Assembly: GCF_030160395.1 (NCBI RefSeq)
Contig: NZ_BSOG01000005.1
Coordinates: 1 to 64,000 of the forward strand
Direction of reading: 5' to 3'
Origin: Chitinimonas prasina
GTDB lineage: Bacteria > Pseudomonadota > Gammaproteobacteria > Burkholderiales > Chitinimonadaceae
DNA: 64,000 nucleotides
Position 1 is the stretch's first letter. Each line of letters opens with the position of its first letter. The position numbers were made by a program, and so were the translations under genes. A model generated the notes under the pieces. It worked only from the letters and a program-made list of their open reading frames with translations. It searched no databases and was not told the DNA's origin. Positions 8,928 to 17,827 of the stretch are shown in pieces.

Positions 8928-9053
8928 GGGCCGGTGGTGACTTCAAGTCATCGATGAGTGCCTCAGCCTGCGCCATGGCCCCTTGGCCGGCAGCGCCGGC
9001 TCAGCGAGAATACGAACGTTCTCCAATTCGTCCAGGCAACAGGCACGTCGGCC

Positions 9054-10127
9054 ATGACAGGCACCCAGCGTAAAATCATACATATCGATTGCGACTGCTT
9101 CTACGCATCGGTGGAAACGCGCGACGACCCCAGCCTACGGGGCAAGCCCGTCGCCGTTGGCGGCAGGGCCGAGACGCGCGGGGTGATCGCCACCTGCAAT
9201 TACGAAGCGCGCCGCTTTGGCGTGCGCTCCGCCATGGCGACCAGCCAGGCAATCAAGCGCTGCCCAGGCTTGATCCTGCTGCCACCCCGATTCGATGCCT
9301 ACCGCGCAGCCTCACGCCAGATCCACGCCATCTACCGCGATTTCACCGAGCTGATCGAGCCGCTTTCGCTGGATGAAGCCTATCTTGATGTCACCAACGC
9401 CCCGCATTTCCAGAACAGCGCCACCCGCATGGCGCTTGCCATCCGTGATCGCATCCGTGCCGAGGTCGGCATCACGGCCTCCGCCGGCATTGCTGCCAAC
9501 AAGTTCATTGCCAAAGTCGCCAGTGACTGGAACAAGCCGGACGGCCAGTTCGTCGTCCGCCCGCACGAGGCCGACGCATTCGTTGCCGCACTACCGGTCG
9601 GCAAGTTGTTCGGTGTCGGTAAGGTTACGGCGGCCAAACTCAATGAACTGGGGGCCCAAAGCTGTGCGGATCTGCGCGACTGGCCACTGGAAAAACTCAC
9701 CCGCCATTTCGGGCGTTTTGGCCAACGCCTGTATGAACTCTGCCGCGGCCATGATGAGCGCCCCGTCAGCAACGACCAGCCTCGCAAATCCCTGTCGGTC
9801 GAGACCACCTACGTCCAGGACTTACGCGACCTTGACGCTTGCCGCATCGAACTGCAGGCCCTGATTGCCGATTTCCGCGAGCGACTGGCGCGGGCCAAGG
9901 ATGCTCCCTTGCCCTACAAGGCCTTCGTCAAGATACGCTTTGACGACTTCAGTCACACCACGGTCGAATGCATATCCACCCACCCCGCCGATGAGGTGTG
10001 GCAGGCACTGCTGACCGAGGGATGGGCACGGCAACGTAGACCGGTACGGCTATTGGGCGTCGGGGTACGCTTTGAAGAGGAAAAAGCCCTGCTACGCCAG
10101 TTGGAATTATTCCAGAGCACGCCATGA
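9054..10127 (+). CDS. dinB: DNA polymerase IV (Y-family, translesion)
   Basis: A 357-residue error-prone polymerase that extends past damaged bases and mismatched primers. Catalytic acidic motifs are complete: IIHIDCDCFYASVE (near residue 8) and SLDEAYLDVT (near 105). The helix-hairpin-helix thumb (LPVGKLFGVGKVTAAKLNELGA) and the little-finger domain follow. A frame opening at 8958 would add 32 atypical residues. The next gene overlaps it by 4 nt (ATGA), pairing translesion synthesis with base-excision repair. There is no canonical LexA box close upstream. Confidence 0.95.
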   Translation: MTGTQRKIIHIDCDCFYASVETRDDPSLRGKPVAVGGRAETRGVIATCNYEARRFGVRSAMATSQAIKRCPGLILLPPRFDAYRAASRQIHAIYRDFTELIEPLSLDEAYLDVTNAPHFQNSATRMALAIRDRIRAEVGITASAGIAANKFIAKVASDWNKPDGQFVVRPHEADAFVAALPVGKLFGVGKVTAAKLNELGAQSCADLRDWPLEKLTRHFGRFGQRLYELCRGHDERPVSNDQPRKSLSVETTYVQDLRDLDACRIELQALIADFRERLARAKDAPLPYKAFVKIRFDDFSHTTVECISTHPADEVWQALLTEGWARQRRPVRLLGVGVRFEEEKALLRQLELFQSTP

Positions 10128-10648
10128 GCGAACGCAAGCGCTGCCTGCCGCCGATAGTCGATAACCACACCCGCTTGCTGATACTGGGCAGCCTGCCGGG
10201 CGAGGCCTCACTCAAGGCCAGCCGCTACTATGCCCATCCACAGAATCAATTCTGGCGCCTGATGGGTGCCGTGCTGGATGAGCCACTGGCCACCATGCCG
10301 TATGATCAGCGCCTGGCTACCTTACTGCAGCACGGTGTGGGCCTATGGGATGTGATAGCCGAGGCGGAGCGCGCTGGCAGTCTGGATGCCGCCATACGCA
10401 AGCACGCCCAGAACGACCTGGCCCATCTGCTGGCCAGCCTGCCTACCCTGGCCCAGATTGCCTTCAATGGCGGTACTGCTGCCAGGTTGGGGCAAAAACA
10501 GCTGGCCCACCAAGGCATATCGCTACCCTGCCTGGCCCTGCCTTCCAGCAGCCCGGCCCACACCATGGCCTATGACCTCAAGCTGGCACAGTGGCGACAA
10601 CTGGCCGGCTACCTGTCTCACCCAACCACCCGCCCCCTCCCTTCCTAG
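10124..10648 (+). CDS. DNA-deoxyinosine (hypoxanthine-DNA) glycosylase, UDG superfamily family 6
   Basis: A 174-residue base-excision repair enzyme that would remove hypoxanthine arising from adenine deamination. Motif 1 is LGSLPGEASL (residues 21-30), followed by YYAHPQNQFWRLMG (35-48) with the Asn that replaces the usual aspartate in this family; the second motif is LPSSSPAH. This combination is typical of the HDG family rather than Mug. It overlaps the end of dinB by 4 nt, so the two are translationally coupled. Confidence 0.88.
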   Translation: MSERKRCLPPIVDNHTRLLILGSLPGEASLKASRYYAHPQNQFWRLMGAVLDEPLATMPYDQRLATLLQHGVGLWDVIAEAERAGSLDAAIRKHAQNDLAHLLASLPTLAQIAFNGGTAARLGQKQLAHQGISLPCLALPSSSPAHTMAYDLKLAQWRQLAGYLSHPTTRPLPS

Positions 10649-10650
10649 CC

Positions 10651-11304
10651 ATGCGCCCCTATCGCCAGCGATCCCGACTACGCCGCACCGCATTGCTCAT
10701 CCTACTGCTCCTGCTGGCTTGGCCCATCACGCTCGGCGTCATGATCGCGAGCTATGCGCGTGTCAGCGATAAACGCCCTGCCGACGCCGCCATCGTGCTG
10801 GGCGCCGCCACTTGGGGTACGCAGCCTTCGCCGGTGTTTCGCGAAAGGCTCAACCATGCCATCCACCTCTACCAGACTGGCCAGGTCCGCCTGATCGTCT
10901 TCACTGGCGGCCGTGGTAGCCGGGACGAACCACCTGAATCCATTGTTGGCAGCCAGTATGCGCTGGCACAAGGCGTGCCCCTGCATGCCATGGTCTGCGA
11001 GCAGCACTCCACCGTCACATTGGAAAACCTGCAGGGCGTCAAGCCATGGGTAGCGCAGCGCAAGCTCAACCGAGTACTGCTGGTCAGCGATCCACTGCAT
11101 ATGCGCCGCGCCATCAGCATGGCACAAGACCTGGGGTTGCCGGCCTCCCCCTCACCGACACCCAGCACACGCTACACCGGGCTATCCAGCCAGGCGGGTT
11201 TCCTGCTGCGTGAAACCTATTACTACAGCGCCTATCTGCTCTACCGTAGGTTCACCCAGGCCGGCGAGCCCCCCGCCATCACGGTGGACTCCTGCCGTGT
11301 CTGA
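10651..11304 (+). CDS. YdcF/ElyC-SanA family (DUF218) membrane-anchored protein
   Basis: A 217-residue protein with one N-terminal transmembrane helix (about residues 12-34) and a periplasmic DUF218 domain: DAAIVLGAATW at its start, then FTGGRGSRDEPPESIVGSQYA and the SDPLHMRRA motif. This family includes E. coli SanA and ElyC, which affect envelope integrity and peptidoglycan or lipid-carrier metabolism; the chemistry is unsettled. It begins 2 nt after the glycosylase stop, so it is probably the third gene of the dinB transcript. Confidence 0.87.
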   Translation: MRPYRQRSRLRRTALLILLLLLAWPITLGVMIASYARVSDKRPADAAIVLGAATWGTQPSPVFRERLNHAIHLYQTGQVRLIVFTGGRGSRDEPPESIVGSQYALAQGVPLHAMVCEQHSTVTLENLQGVKPWVAQRKLNRVLLVSDPLHMRRAISMAQDLGLPASPSPTPSTRYTGLSSQAGFLLRETYYYSAYLLYRRFTQAGEPPAITVDSCRV

Positions 11305-11331
11305 TAGCGCGACAAGGGCCGTACAGTAGGG

Positions 11332-11499
11332 TTACAGCATGCCCAAGCCCAACTCGGCCCGCCTACAGGCGAGCTGCTCTCCCATTACAGCCGGCGTGCG
11401 CTCATCCGCATCAAGTGGCCGAGTCTCATCCCTCTCAGCCGGGAAGGCATCACCGTCCCTCAAACTGTCCCATTTATCGCTCGTTCCACTTTGCTGCAT
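11332..11499 (-). CDS. Small hypothetical protein (55 aa)
   Basis: A short hydrophilic open frame, MQQSGTSDKWDSLRDG at its N-terminus, charged throughout. Its start is supported by a consensus Shine-Dalgarno (AAGGAG, 6 nt before the ATG at 11499). I recognise no family. It lies alone in the roughly 390-base interval between the YdcF and MocR-like genes, on the strand opposite to both. The main support is the ribosome-binding site; it could be spurious. Confidence 0.42.
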   Translation of the reverse strand: MQQSGTSDKWDSLRDGDAFPAERDETRPLDADERTPAVMGEQLACRRAELGLGML

Positions 11500-11695
11500 G
11501 CTGCGCTCCTTGGCATGATCCAAGGCGCCAGTCTAGGGAGGCAGCTCTGTATCGGTAAGATTCAGACTATCTGTTCTGAATAGATACAGAATACATATAT
11601 CCAGGCCTGTGCCTACCCAGCTTCGCCCTGGCTGTACCGATACCCAGCCGCGCATAGAATCTATGATGCGGACAGGCACAATGATGTAGACCTCG

Positions 11696-13132
11696 ATGAC
11701 CACACGCTACCAGACCCTGGCTGACGACCTGGCCAACCGCATCCACGCCGGTGTGCTGCAACCGGGCAGCCGCGTGCCCTCGGTACGGCAGCTATGCACA
11801 CTGCACACAGTCAGCCCCGCCACCGTCACCCATGCCCTGCATCTGCTGGAAGACGCCGGCCTGATAGAAGCCCGCCCGCGCCTGGGTTTTTTCGTGCGCC
11901 AGCACAGCCGCCGCTTTGCCCCACCCAGCCAATGCGCCGAGCCCACGCTGCCTACTGCCATACAGCTCGAAGGGCATCGCAAGCTGGTGATCGAATTTAC
12001 CGAAGAGGTCGCCCACCCCTGGCTAGGCATGTCGGCCATTGCGGATGAGCTGTTCCCCCTGGCACAGGTCAAGAAACTGCTGGTGCAGCAATTACAGCGC
12101 GATCCGCAAATACTTAACCGTGCCAGCTATGGCGGCGAATCTAGCCTGCGCGAGCAGTTGGCCCGGCGTTCGCTGATACTCGGTTGCAACTTTCAACCCG
12201 ACGAGATCATTGTCACCCATGGCGATACCGAGGCCACCGACCTCTGCCTGCGCCTGCTGACCAGGCCTGGCGACCTCGTTGCCATACAGACGCCCGGCCC
12301 GCTACGGGTGCTGGAGATGCTGGAAGGCCTGGGACTGCACGCGCTCGAGATACCGGCCCACCCCTGCGACGGCCTGTCTGTCGACGCACTGGCCCAAGCC
12401 CTGCAGCACAACAGGCCAGCAGCCTGCATCATCAACGCCAACTTCCCCAGCCCCACCGGCAGCCGCATGCCAGAGAGCGAAAAGGCTAGGCTGGTCGAGT
12501 TGGCCCAGCGTCATGGCATGCCGCTGATCGAAGTCGATACCTTTGGTGACCTCAACCACGGCGAGCAACGGCCCAGGCCCATCAAAGCCTACGATCGCCA
12601 CGATAACGTGCTGTACTGCGGTGAACTCTCCACCCTGGTCAGCCCCGGCCTGGGCATAGGCTATATCGCAGCCGGCCGCCACCGGCTAACACTGGCCGCC
12701 AGCCAGGTGGTACATGGCGAGCCCGTGCCTGCGCTTATCCAGCACACCATGGCAGCCCTGCTCTCCGGTGGGCAATTCGAGCCCCATATGCGGCGCCTGC
12801 GCAGCCGGCTGGCCAGCCAGATGCAGGCCTATCGCATGATGGTCATCGAGCACTTCCCGGTTGGTACGCGCATGGCCTGTGGTGACGGGGGCTTCATGCT
12901 GTGGCTGGAGTTGCCCGATAACCTCGATGCCGCCGAGCTGCAGCGCCGCGTGCTTGCCACCGGCCACACCTTTGCCCCGGGCGCCCTGTTCAGCCTAGGC
13001 AGCAGTTTTGCCAACTGCCTGCGGCTGAACGCCGGCTACCCACTCAGCAACCAGATCGAGGAAGGCATACGCATCATCGGCCGGCTGGCGCACGCCATGC
13101 AGGCAGAGCAGCACAAAGCCGTGCAAGCTTGA
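11696..13132 (+). CDS. MocR/GntR-type regulator with degenerate aminotransferase domain
   Basis: A 478-residue fusion of an N-terminal GntR winged helix (residues 3-68, SRVPSVRQLCTLHTVSPATVTHAL) and a fold-type I aminotransferase domain (about 110-470). MocR proteins normally bind PLP through a Schiff-base lysine and use it as effector sensor. Here the usual G-S-F-S-K segment reads GELSTL, so the lysine is Thr313; the D-x-x-Y pair is V280 and F283; the Asn of NPTG is Ser252. The substrate carboxylate arginine (NCLRLNAGY) is kept. The domain therefore probably does not bind PLP covalently. Targets are unknown; neighbours give no metabolic hint. Confidence 0.88.
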   Translation: MTTRYQTLADDLANRIHAGVLQPGSRVPSVRQLCTLHTVSPATVTHALHLLEDAGLIEARPRLGFFVRQHSRRFAPPSQCAEPTLPTAIQLEGHRKLVIEFTEEVAHPWLGMSAIADELFPLAQVKKLLVQQLQRDPQILNRASYGGESSLREQLARRSLILGCNFQPDEIIVTHGDTEATDLCLRLLTRPGDLVAIQTPGPLRVLEMLEGLGLHALEIPAHPCDGLSVDALAQALQHNRPAACIINANFPSPTGSRMPESEKARLVELAQRHGMPLIEVDTFGDLNHGEQRPRPIKAYDRHDNVLYCGELSTLVSPGLGIGYIAAGRHRLTLAASQVVHGEPVPALIQHTMAALLSGGQFEPHMRRLRSRLASQMQAYRMMVIEHFPVGTRMACGDGGFMLWLELPDNLDAAELQRRVLATGHTFAPGALFSLGSSFANCLRLNAGYPLSNQIEEGIRIIGRLAHAMQAEQHKAVQA

Positions 13133-13204
13133 GTTAGGTCAAAGCGTCAATGGCTGCGGCAGCGCCTAATAGGGGTGTACTCACGACCCTTGGAGAGCTG
13201 CACC

Positions 13205-13366
13205 ATGAGCAATGCCATCAAAGACCTACTGTCGAGCGACGTCGGCATCATGAGCGTGGCGGTGATTACGGCCATCATCGTCATGGGTAGCTATATCGCC
13301 TGGTTTGTCCGCAAACATGTGCGCGAAGAAGAAGCCGCCCAGGCAGCCAAGCAAAGACGGAACTGA
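13205..13366 (+). CDS. DUF3149 small membrane protein
   Basis: A 53-residue protein, MSNAIKDLLSSDVGIMSV at its N-terminus, with one transmembrane helix (about residues 17-37) and a short charged tail RKHVREEEAAQAAKQRRN. This is the DUF3149 pattern seen in betaproteobacteria. The start at 13205 has GGAGAG 7 nt upstream; the longer frame from 13175 lacks this. Function unknown. It converges on the ccoS-ccoI pair, separated by a strong hairpin. Confidence 0.8.
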   Translation: MSNAIKDLLSSDVGIMSVAVITAIIVMGSYIAWFVRKHVREEEAAQAAKQRRN

Positions 13367-13409
13367 GCGCCCGTCATAAGCTTAAGTCAGTGATAGGTGC
13401 TAACGGTCT

Positions 13410-13430
13410 GCGCCAGGGCAACCCTGGCGC
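13410..13430. terminator. Strong hairpin between convergent genes
   Basis: Perfect 9-bp inverted repeat GCGCCAGGG / CCCTGGCGC with a CAA loop between the DUF3149 gene and ccoS. There is no T tract on either side, so it may terminate poorly or act as an mRNA 3' stabiliser. Confidence 0.5.
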
Positions 13431-13459
13431 CAGCCATCAGCGCAGCCAAGCCAGCCCAG

Positions 13460-13639
13460 CTAGTCGACGGCATCGCCATCCTTGTCAGTCGCGGGCGGCT
13501 TGTCGTCATCATGTAGGATGCGATGGCCAGGCCCTTCGAGGTCATCGAACTGGCCAGAACGGCTGGCCCACCAGAACAGCAGGCCGCCACCAGCCGCCAC
13601 CAAGACCGAGAGCGGAATAAGAAGATAAAGGCTATCCAT
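13460..13639 (-). CDS. ccoS: Cytochrome cbb3 oxidase maturation protein CcoS
   Basis: A 59-residue membrane protein needed for cofactor insertion into cbb3-type cytochrome oxidase. The sequence MDSLYLLIPLSVL begins a single transmembrane helix, followed by the diagnostic LLFWWASRSGQFDDLEGPG and a short acidic tail. It starts 3 nt after the ccoI stop, the usual order. The ccoNOQP structural genes are not in the window. Confidence 0.92.
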   Translation of the reverse strand: MDSLYLLIPLSVLVAAGGGLLFWWASRSGQFDDLEGPGHRILHDDDKPPATDKDGDAVD

Positions 13640-13642
13640 GCC

Positions 13643-16117
13643 CTATTGTCCCCCCGCCTTGCCCTTGGCCGCCAGCCTCAGCGCATTGCACACCACCAGC
13701 AGCGAACTTCCCGCCATGCCCAGGCTAGCCAGCCACGGCGTTACCATGCCTGCCAATGCAAAAGGCAGCGCCACCAGGTTGTAGCCCAGCGCCCAGGCCA
13801 GGTTCTGGCGGATGATGCGACGGGTCTGCCTGGCCACCTGCAGGCCCTCGCCCAGCGCCGTCAGCTTGCCCACCAGCACCAGGTCGCCCGCCGCCTGCGC
13901 AGCCTCGGCGCCGCCGCCCACCGCCACCGAAACGTTGGCGGCAGCCAGCACCGGCGCATCATTGACCCCGTCGCCCACCATGATCACCCGCCGGCCTTGC
14001 GCCTGTAAGGCCTGCACATAGGCCAGCTTGTCAGCAGGCAGTGCCGCCGCCTTCAACTGTGCTATCCCCAGTGTCTGCGCCACGGCTTGCGTCGGCCCCA
14101 GTGCGTCGCCGCTGAGCACATGGGTGGTCAGCCCCTCGCACTGCGCCAGCAAGGCCGCAGCCTCCGGCCGTATGGCATCGCCCAAGGCAAAGCCTGCCAG
14201 CCACTGCTTGGCGCTCGCCAGCCAGACCACCGTATCTTTGTCGCGCCAGCCCTGCGCCTCCTCAGCCAGCGGCGCGCTGCAAAAGGTCGCCACAAAGTCG
14301 GCACGCCCCAGGCGATAGCGCAGGCCGCCCATGCTGGCTTCCACGCCACCACCGGGGTAGTTGGTGTAATCGCTGGCCACCAACCCGGTGGTATCGATGC
14401 CCTCACGCAAGGCATGCGCAATAGGGTGCTCCGAAGCGGCCTCCAGCAGTGCAGCCAAGGCGCGCAAAGCCGTCTCATCGCCCGCACCAGGGTCGGCCAC
14501 CAGCAGCTTCACTGCCTGCAGCGTCGGCCGGCCATGGGTCAGGGTGCCAGTCTTGTCGAATACCACATCGGTCGCGCTGGCCAACGTCTCCAGCGCATGT
14601 CCGCGCGTAACCAGCAAGCCTGCCTGTGCCAGACGCCCGGTGGCCGCCGTCAATGCCGCCGGAGTGGCCAGCGAAAGCGCACAAGGGCATGAGATCACCA
14701 GCACGGCCACCGTGATGGGCAGCGCATGAAGTGGGTCATGCATCTGCCACCAGAACCAGCCAGCCGCCGCCACCAGCAGCAGCGCAGCCACAAACCAGCC
14801 CGCCACCCGGTCGGCCAGCAAGGCCAGCTGCGGCTTCTCGGCCAATGCGCGGTCCAGCAGCCGGACTATCCCTGCAAGCTGCGTCTCCTGGCCTATGCGC
14901 GCCACCCGCACCACCAGCGGCGTACTACCATTCACCGCACCGCCTATGACCGCTGCGCCCGGCTGCTTGGGCACTGCCCTGGCCTCGCCGGTCAGCAACG
15001 CTTCGTCCGCCTCACCCTCGCCCTCCAGTACCTGTGCATCCGCTGGGTAGCGCTCGCCGGGCTTCACCAGCAACACATCGCCTACCGCCAACCGGGCCAC
15101 TGGCACCGCTTCCACATCGCGCCCCGCCGGCCAACCCGCCAACCTATGGGCAAATGCCGGCAATAGCTTGATCAACGATTCCGCGGCCTCCCCCGCCTTG
15201 CGCCGGGCCATGCCCTCCAGAAAGCGACCGCCCAGCAGCAGGAAGACAAACATCGACACCGAATCGAAATAGACCTCGCCCTGCCGCGTTACCGTGGCCC
15301 AGCAACTGGCGATAAACGCCGCCCAGACTCCCAGTACCACCGGCGCATCCATGCCCAGCCGGCCCCGCTTCAGATCGCGCCAGGCGCCCTGGTGAAACGT
15401 CTGGCAGGCATACAGCACCACCGGCAGGGTCAGTAGCAGGCTGGCCCATTGCATCAGGTTCAGCCAGGTCGGGCCTATTTCACCTGGCTCCGCCAGATAG
15501 ACCGGCACGGCATACATCATCACCTGCATCATCGACAGCCCGGCTATCCACAGCCTCGCTATTGCCCCCTTGCGCTCCTTCTGCCGCAGTGCCTCCTGCC
15601 GGCCTGGGTCATAGGGATGGGCGCGGTAACCGATATCGGCCACCGCCAGCAATATCTGCGACAACTGCACCCGGCTGTTATCCCAGCAGACCCGGGCTCT
15701 ATGGGTGGTGTAGTTGACACTGGCCTCCAGCACACCCGGCAGACTCAGCAGATGGCGCTCATTCAGCCAGATGCATGCAGAACAGGTAATGCCCTCCAGT
15801 ATCAACGCCGCCTCGCGCCTGTCGCCCGGTTCCAACTTTACAAAGCTGGCCTGCAGCTCAGGGCTATCGTATAGCCGAAGCTGCGCCAGCAGTTCTTCAG
15901 GCAGGGGCGCTGCCCTGTCGGCTGGCTTCTCGCGCTGCTCGTAATAGCTGGCTAGGCCGCTTTGCAATATGGTCTGCGCCACCGCCTGGCAGCCTGTGCA
16001 GCAGGTCACACGCTGGGACTGCCCATAGGTCACGGGGTAGCGTGGCGGCAACCGGTCGGCCTCGGCCACGGGTTCGCCACAGTGAAAACAGAATTCAGGC
16101 TGGTTATCTTGCTGCAT
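13643..16117 (-). CDS. ccoI: Copper-translocating P1B-type ATPase CcoI
   Basis: An 824-residue heavy-metal P-type ATPase that delivers copper for cbb3 oxidase assembly at the inner membrane. In order: an N-terminal zinc-finger-like segment FCFHCGEP with a second CTGC, a metal-binding domain with CSACIW, transmembrane helices, the intramembrane ISCPCALSLATP motif, the phosphorylation site DKTGTLT, and GDGVNDAP. All are intact. The start MQQDNQPEF (16117) is preferred; a frame up to 16195 gives an unrelated prefix. Linkage to ccoS separates it from export-type CopA. Confidence 0.93.
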   Translation of the reverse strand: MQQDNQPEFCFHCGEPVAEADRLPPRYPVTYGQSQRVTCCTGCQAVAQTILQSGLASYYEQREKPADRAAPLPEELLAQLRLYDSPELQASFVKLEPGDRREAALILEGITCSACIWLNERHLLSLPGVLEASVNYTTHRARVCWDNSRVQLSQILLAVADIGYRAHPYDPGRQEALRQKERKGAIARLWIAGLSMMQVMMYAVPVYLAEPGEIGPTWLNLMQWASLLLTLPVVLYACQTFHQGAWRDLKRGRLGMDAPVVLGVWAAFIASCWATVTRQGEVYFDSVSMFVFLLLGGRFLEGMARRKAGEAAESLIKLLPAFAHRLAGWPAGRDVEAVPVARLAVGDVLLVKPGERYPADAQVLEGEGEADEALLTGEARAVPKQPGAAVIGGAVNGSTPLVVRVARIGQETQLAGIVRLLDRALAEKPQLALLADRVAGWFVAALLLVAAAGWFWWQMHDPLHALPITVAVLVISCPCALSLATPAALTAATGRLAQAGLLVTRGHALETLASATDVVFDKTGTLTHGRPTLQAVKLLVADPGAGDETALRALAALLEAASEHPIAHALREGIDTTGLVASDYTNYPGGGVEASMGGLRYRLGRADFVATFCSAPLAEEAQGWRDKDTVVWLASAKQWLAGFALGDAIRPEAAALLAQCEGLTTHVLSGDALGPTQAVAQTLGIAQLKAAALPADKLAYVQALQAQGRRVIMVGDGVNDAPVLAAANVSVAVGGGAEAAQAAGDLVLVGKLTALGEGLQVARQTRRIIRQNLAWALGYNLVALPFALAGMVTPWLASLGMAGSSLLVVCNALRLAAKGKAGGQ

Positions 16118-16197
16118 AGGTCGATATTCTACCGGCAGGCAGCCACTCGCCCGGCCTATGATTGGTTGAGGCAGCTCAAATAAAATAGGGATCATCG

Positions 16198-17367
16198 ATG
16201 GAATTCGAGCGGGTAACCTCCAACGACCTCGTCGCTGGCGACCGAACGCTATGGAATATGTATGAGGAATCAGGCAAGTTGCTGATTCCCAAGGGCAAGA
16301 TCATCAGCAACGAAAGCCTGCTGAACCGCTTGATCGCCATGGGTCTATTCGCCGACCGCGAAGAGCTGCTCAAGAGCCGCGAGGAATGGCGTGCCGCCAA
16401 GATGCGCCAGGTACAGCAGTCGAACAAGCCGCCCTCCACCGTGGGTACGCTCATGGCGGCCCGCCGCAAGCTCGACGCCATGGTGGCACAGCTGGATCGC
16501 AGCATTCAGGGCAAATGGCTAAGCGACAAGGTAGGCGAGCTGGCCGACGAGATCGTCGCCGCCTGCGACGCCGACGGGGATGTAGCCATCGCCATGATCC
16601 TGCTCCGGCAGGAGGGCAAATACGCCATACGCCATATGGTCAATGTCGCCATCGTCACCGCCCTGGTCTGCCGCTCGCTGGAGAAACCAGCCCCCGCCAT
16701 GCGCTCCATCGTTGCCGGCGCATTGACCATGAACATCGGCATGATCGAATTCCAGGATCAGCTCAAGGAACAAACCACCCCACTCAGCCCAGCACAGCGT
16801 GGCCGGCTGGAACGCCACCCGATGATGGGGGCAGACATGCTGCGAGAGGGCGGCGTCAGCGACCCGATCTGGCTCGCAGCGGTGGAGCAGCATCACGAAT
16901 CCATCGACGGCAGCGGCTACCCCGGCGGCTTGTGGGAGGACCAGGTCAGCGAAGGCGCCCGCATCGTGGCACTGGCCGACCTGTTCTGCGCCCGGGTCAC
17001 CCCCCGCTCCTATCGCCCTGCCGTGGCCTCTAACGTCGCCCTTAAAGGCATTTTGCTGGAGCGCGGCAAATCGCTGGATCAAACCATCGCCTCCCACTTC
17101 ATCAAAACCCTGGGCATCTTCCCCCCTGGCATGCTGGTGCGCCTGGCCAACGGCGAGATCGGCGTCGTGACCCGTGCCGGCGGCAAGGTCAATACGCCGC
17201 AGGTAAAAAGCATACTGAGCGCCGACGGCCATAAGCTGGGGCTGGCCGTCGCCCGCGATACCGGGGTAGACCAGTTTGCCATCAAGGAAACGGTCGACCC
17301 CAAGCAGTTATCGGCCTATGTGAATATGGAAGCCATTTGGGGCAGTGCGGCAGCCTATCGCGGTTGA
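16198..17367 (+). CDS. HD-GYP-like protein lacking the HD metal dyad
   Basis: A 389-residue cytoplasmic protein. Residues about 1-70 are an N-terminal domain common before HD-GYP modules; 140-270 are the HD-GYP region. The first histidine remains (H146), the HHES-x-DGSGYP motif is intact (232-242), but the HD dyad that binds the di-iron centre reads Met178-Asn179 and the following G-K reads G-M (ALTMNIGMIEF). Without the dyad, c-di-GMP hydrolysis is unlikely; binding or a structural role is more plausible. It is divergent from ccoI and followed by the 161-bp repeats. Confidence 0.82.
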   Translation: MEFERVTSNDLVAGDRTLWNMYEESGKLLIPKGKIISNESLLNRLIAMGLFADREELLKSREEWRAAKMRQVQQSNKPPSTVGTLMAARRKLDAMVAQLDRSIQGKWLSDKVGELADEIVAACDADGDVAIAMILLRQEGKYAIRHMVNVAIVTALVCRSLEKPAPAMRSIVAGALTMNIGMIEFQDQLKEQTTPLSPAQRGRLERHPMMGADMLREGGVSDPIWLAAVEQHHESIDGSGYPGGLWEDQVSEGARIVALADLFCARVTPRSYRPAVASNVALKGILLERGKSLDQTIASHFIKTLGIFPPGMLVRLANGEIGVVTRAGGKVNTPQVKSILSADGHKLGLAVARDTGVDQFAIKETVDPKQLSAYVNMEAIWGSAAAYRG

Positions 17368-17370
17368 GAG

Positions 17371-17819
17371 CCTGGTATTACTTGCAAGCATGTGAGGGTT
17401 CAATGGGTATGGCTCAGGCACCCGGGCACCCCGGGTGCTCACCATCGCTGCATCCCAAACGCCGGCTCTCCCCTGATTAATCCCCACCCCTACCCCCGCC
17501 CGCCGGCGGGGAACCTCGCTGCGCTCGAGGGCCTGGTATTACTTGCAAGCATGTATGGGTGTATCAGGTATGGCTCAGGCACCCGGGCAACCCGGGTGCT
17601 CACCATCGCGGCATCCCAAACGCCGGCTCTCCCCTGATTGATCCCCACCCCTACCCCCGCCCGCCGGCGGGGAACCTCGCTGCGCTCGATGGCTTGGTAT
17701 TACTTGCATGCATGCGTGGGTGTATCAGGTATGGCTCAGGCACCCGGGCAACCCGGGTGCTCACCATCGCGGCATCCCAAACGCCGGCTCTCCCCTGATT
17801 GATCCCCCCTACCCCCGCC
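17371..17819 (+). repeat. 161-bp tandem direct repeat, 2.8 copies
   Basis: Three head-to-tail copies begin at 17371, 17532 and 17693, exactly 161 bp apart; the third ends at about 17819. Copies 2 and 3 are nearly identical and copy 1 differs at roughly ten positions. Each full unit holds two strong inverted repeats: GCACCCGGG / CCCGGGTGC (around 17420, 17580 and 17741) and a C-rich/G-rich pair (CCCCGCC...GGCGGGG, absent from the cut third copy). Short frames run through the units but encode repeats of the repeat, with no start signals. It fills the space between the HD-GYP-like gene and the convergent lysA. Confidence 0.9.
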
Positions 17820-17827
17820 TGCGCTGT

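Noticed and set aside
9012-9025. GAACGTTC palindrome as a LexA box for dinB
   Set aside because: It does not match the CTGT-N8-ACAG box expected in proteobacteria, and it is too short to call.
17371-17819. CRISPR array
   Set aside because: Period of 161 bp with near-identical whole units and no short-repeat/unique-spacer alternation; no cas genes.
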